The position numbers and the translations under genes were made by a program. Of a DNA stretch of 59,165 bases, positions 58,214-59,165 are shown piece after piece. Source of the stretch: Euzebya sp051004735 (GTDB lineage: Bacteria > Actinomycetota > Nitriliruptoria > Euzebyales > Euzebyaceae); assembly GCA_051004735.1 (NCBI GenBank), contig JBPCKA010000038.1:1-59165 (forward strand), read 5' to 3'. Under the pieces are notes generated by a model. It ran no database searches. It was not told the DNA's origin and saw only the letters and a program-made list of their open reading frames with translations. The first letter of the stretch is position 1. Every line of letters begins with the position of its first letter.

Positions 58214-59165
58214 ATGACCACCACCACCACAAGAACCGAGCGGGTGGCGCTGTACGCCCGCATCAGCCACGACGACCGCGGCGACGCCCGAGGGGTCGGC
58301 CGACAGCTCACCGACGCTGAGGCGCTGGCTGAGCGCAACGGCTGGACCGTCGTGGACCGCTACACCGACAACGACATCAGCGCCTACTCGGGGAAGGCGC
58401 GACCGGAGTACCAGCGGCTGATGCGCGACGTCGCCGCCGGGGGCATCGACCGGATCGTGGTCTACCAGTCCTCGCGGCTGTGGCGGTCAAGGACTGAACG
58501 TGCGGGCGACATCGACCGTCTCGCCGCCCACCGGGTCAACGTCACCGCCGTGTCCGGTCCCGACCTGGACCTGTCCTCGGCATCGGGCAGGATGCTGGCG
58601 GGCATCCTCGGGGAGTTCGACACCGCAGAATCGGCGATCAAGAGTGAGCGGGTCAGCCGGGCGATCCGCGAACGGGCCGAGCAGGGGAAGGCAAACCGCG
58701 TGGCGTATGGATGGGAACGGACCTACACCCACGGCGACCAGTGGAAGGGGACCGGCTGGACCGATGGCGTGCACCCCGTGCAGGGTGCTGTCGTGCGGGA
58801 GTGCGCCGCCCGCGTCATCGGCGGGGACGGGCTGCACGGCATCGCTGCTGACCTCAACGCCCGCGGGGTACCACCACCACGCCGGGGTGAGTGGACCGGC
58901 GGCACCGTCCGCGCCCTGCTGCTGCGGGAGTCAAACGCCGGCCGGGTGGTCCACCAGGGGGAGGTGATCGGCGTCGCCACCTACCCGGCACTGCTGACTG
59001 AGGACGTGCACCGGTCGGTCCGCAGCATCCTGACCGACCCCTCGCGCAAGGTCAGCCGGGGCAACACCCGCAAGCACCTGCTGAGCCTGGGCATCGCGGT
59101 CTGCGACGCCTGCGGCGGTGAGGTGTCGGTAGCGAACCGCACCCGTAAGCCCGACGGCGTCGAGG
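58214..59165 (+). CDS. Large serine recombinase/integrase (runs off window)
   Basis: An open frame from ATG 58214 to the window end, 317 residues so far. The N-terminal resolvase domain has RVALYARIS with nucleophile Ser18, GRQLTDAEALAERNGWTVVDRYTDNDISAYSGKARPEYQRLM and IVVYQSSRLWR, followed by LDLSSASGRMLAGILGEFDTAESAIKSERV. The recombinase domain (WTGGTVRALLLRESNAGRVVHQGEVI) and a zinc-ribbon start (CDACGGEVS) follow. Such enzymes integrate and excise phages or mobile elements. It starts 18 bases from the HNH fragment, at the expected position next to an att site. The 3' end is outside the window. Confidence 0.92.
   Translation, partial: MTTTTTRTERVALYARISHDDRGDARGVGRQLTDAEALAERNGWTVVDRYTDNDISAYSGKARPEYQRLMRDVAAGGIDRIVVYQSSRLWRSRTERAGDIDRLAAHRVNVTAVSGPDLDLSSASGRMLAGILGEFDTAESAIKSERVSRAIRERAEQGKANRVAYGWERTYTHGDQWKGTGWTDGVHPVQGAVVRECAARVIGGDGLHGIAADLNARGVPPPRRGEWTGGTVRALLLRESNAGRVVHQGEVIGVATYPALLTEDVHRSVRSILTDPSRKVSRGNTRKHLLSLGIAVCDACGGEVSVANRTRKPDGVE

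Overview
The window looks like a chromosome segment of a high-GC actinobacterium. Signals for this are a decaprenyl-phosphate phosphoribosyltransferase with DprE1 and DprE2 (the arabinan-precursor pathway of actinobacterial walls), a SigE/RseA locus next to an Rv1220c-like methyltransferase as in mycobacteria, an AsnC-hppD pair, an R2lox protein, and several secreted proteins with type 2 cell-wall-binding (CWB2) repeats. The mix of CWB2 proteins and arabinan genes makes me think of a deep-branching lineage such as Nitriliruptoria/Euzebya; that placement is inference.

Layout. 1-2643 is accessory debris: the start of an IS481-like transposase and a type IIG-like DNA methylase broken by a nonsense codon and a frameshift. 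2688-7159 is core wall biosynthesis (UbiA, DprE1, DprE2 in overlapping order, then a convergent membrane glycosyltransferase). 7160-13588 is a second accessory island: a decayed SF1 helicase tail, a VOC-protein fragment, a PNPOx-fold flavoprotein behind a 29-bp palindrome, a MobF relaxase, a LexA-like box, an excisionase, and a tRNA-Arg(CCG) that is the likely attachment site. No integrase or conjugation machinery is in the window.

13654-25364 carries a broken hydrolase, a PaaX-type regulator, small lipoproteins, leucyl aminopeptidase, a large sialidase-like CWB2 surface protein and an acyl-CoA dehydrogenase with two fused copies. 25428-30533 holds R2lox and a TRAP transporter operon that ends in a trypsin-like protease. 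30598-33508 is the envelope-stress locus: methyltransferase, SigE-like ECF factor, zinc anti-sigma factor, RseB-like sensor. 33668-37942 has an SDR, a Rieske-like protein without cluster ligands divergent from a thioredoxin-like ferredoxin, a TetR regulator with its operator, and AsnC divergent from hppD.

37977-47702 has a second CWB2 protein, a phosphohexomutase, a threonine-synthase-like enzyme, PdxH, a haloalkane dehalogenase, FdhD, a decayed third CWB2 protein and a phosphodiesterase. 47769-51828 is a complete carbohydrate-type ABC importer. 51796-57919 has a second ECF sigma factor cluster, a proline-rich anchored protein, a class III cyclase, 7Fe ferredoxin and an alpha/beta hydrolase. 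The right edge (57926-59165) is the 3' piece of an HNH/13E12-type gene directly abutting a large serine recombinase, which looks like the boundary of an integrated phage or element.

Best candidates for follow-up: the SigE-RseA-RseB locus with a possible extra membrane peptide, the Rieske-like/ferredoxin pair, the TRAP-protease operon, the R2lox/double-ACAD divergent unit, the LexA-box-associated mobilizable element, and the natural alanine in DprE1 at the benzothiazinone cysteine position.
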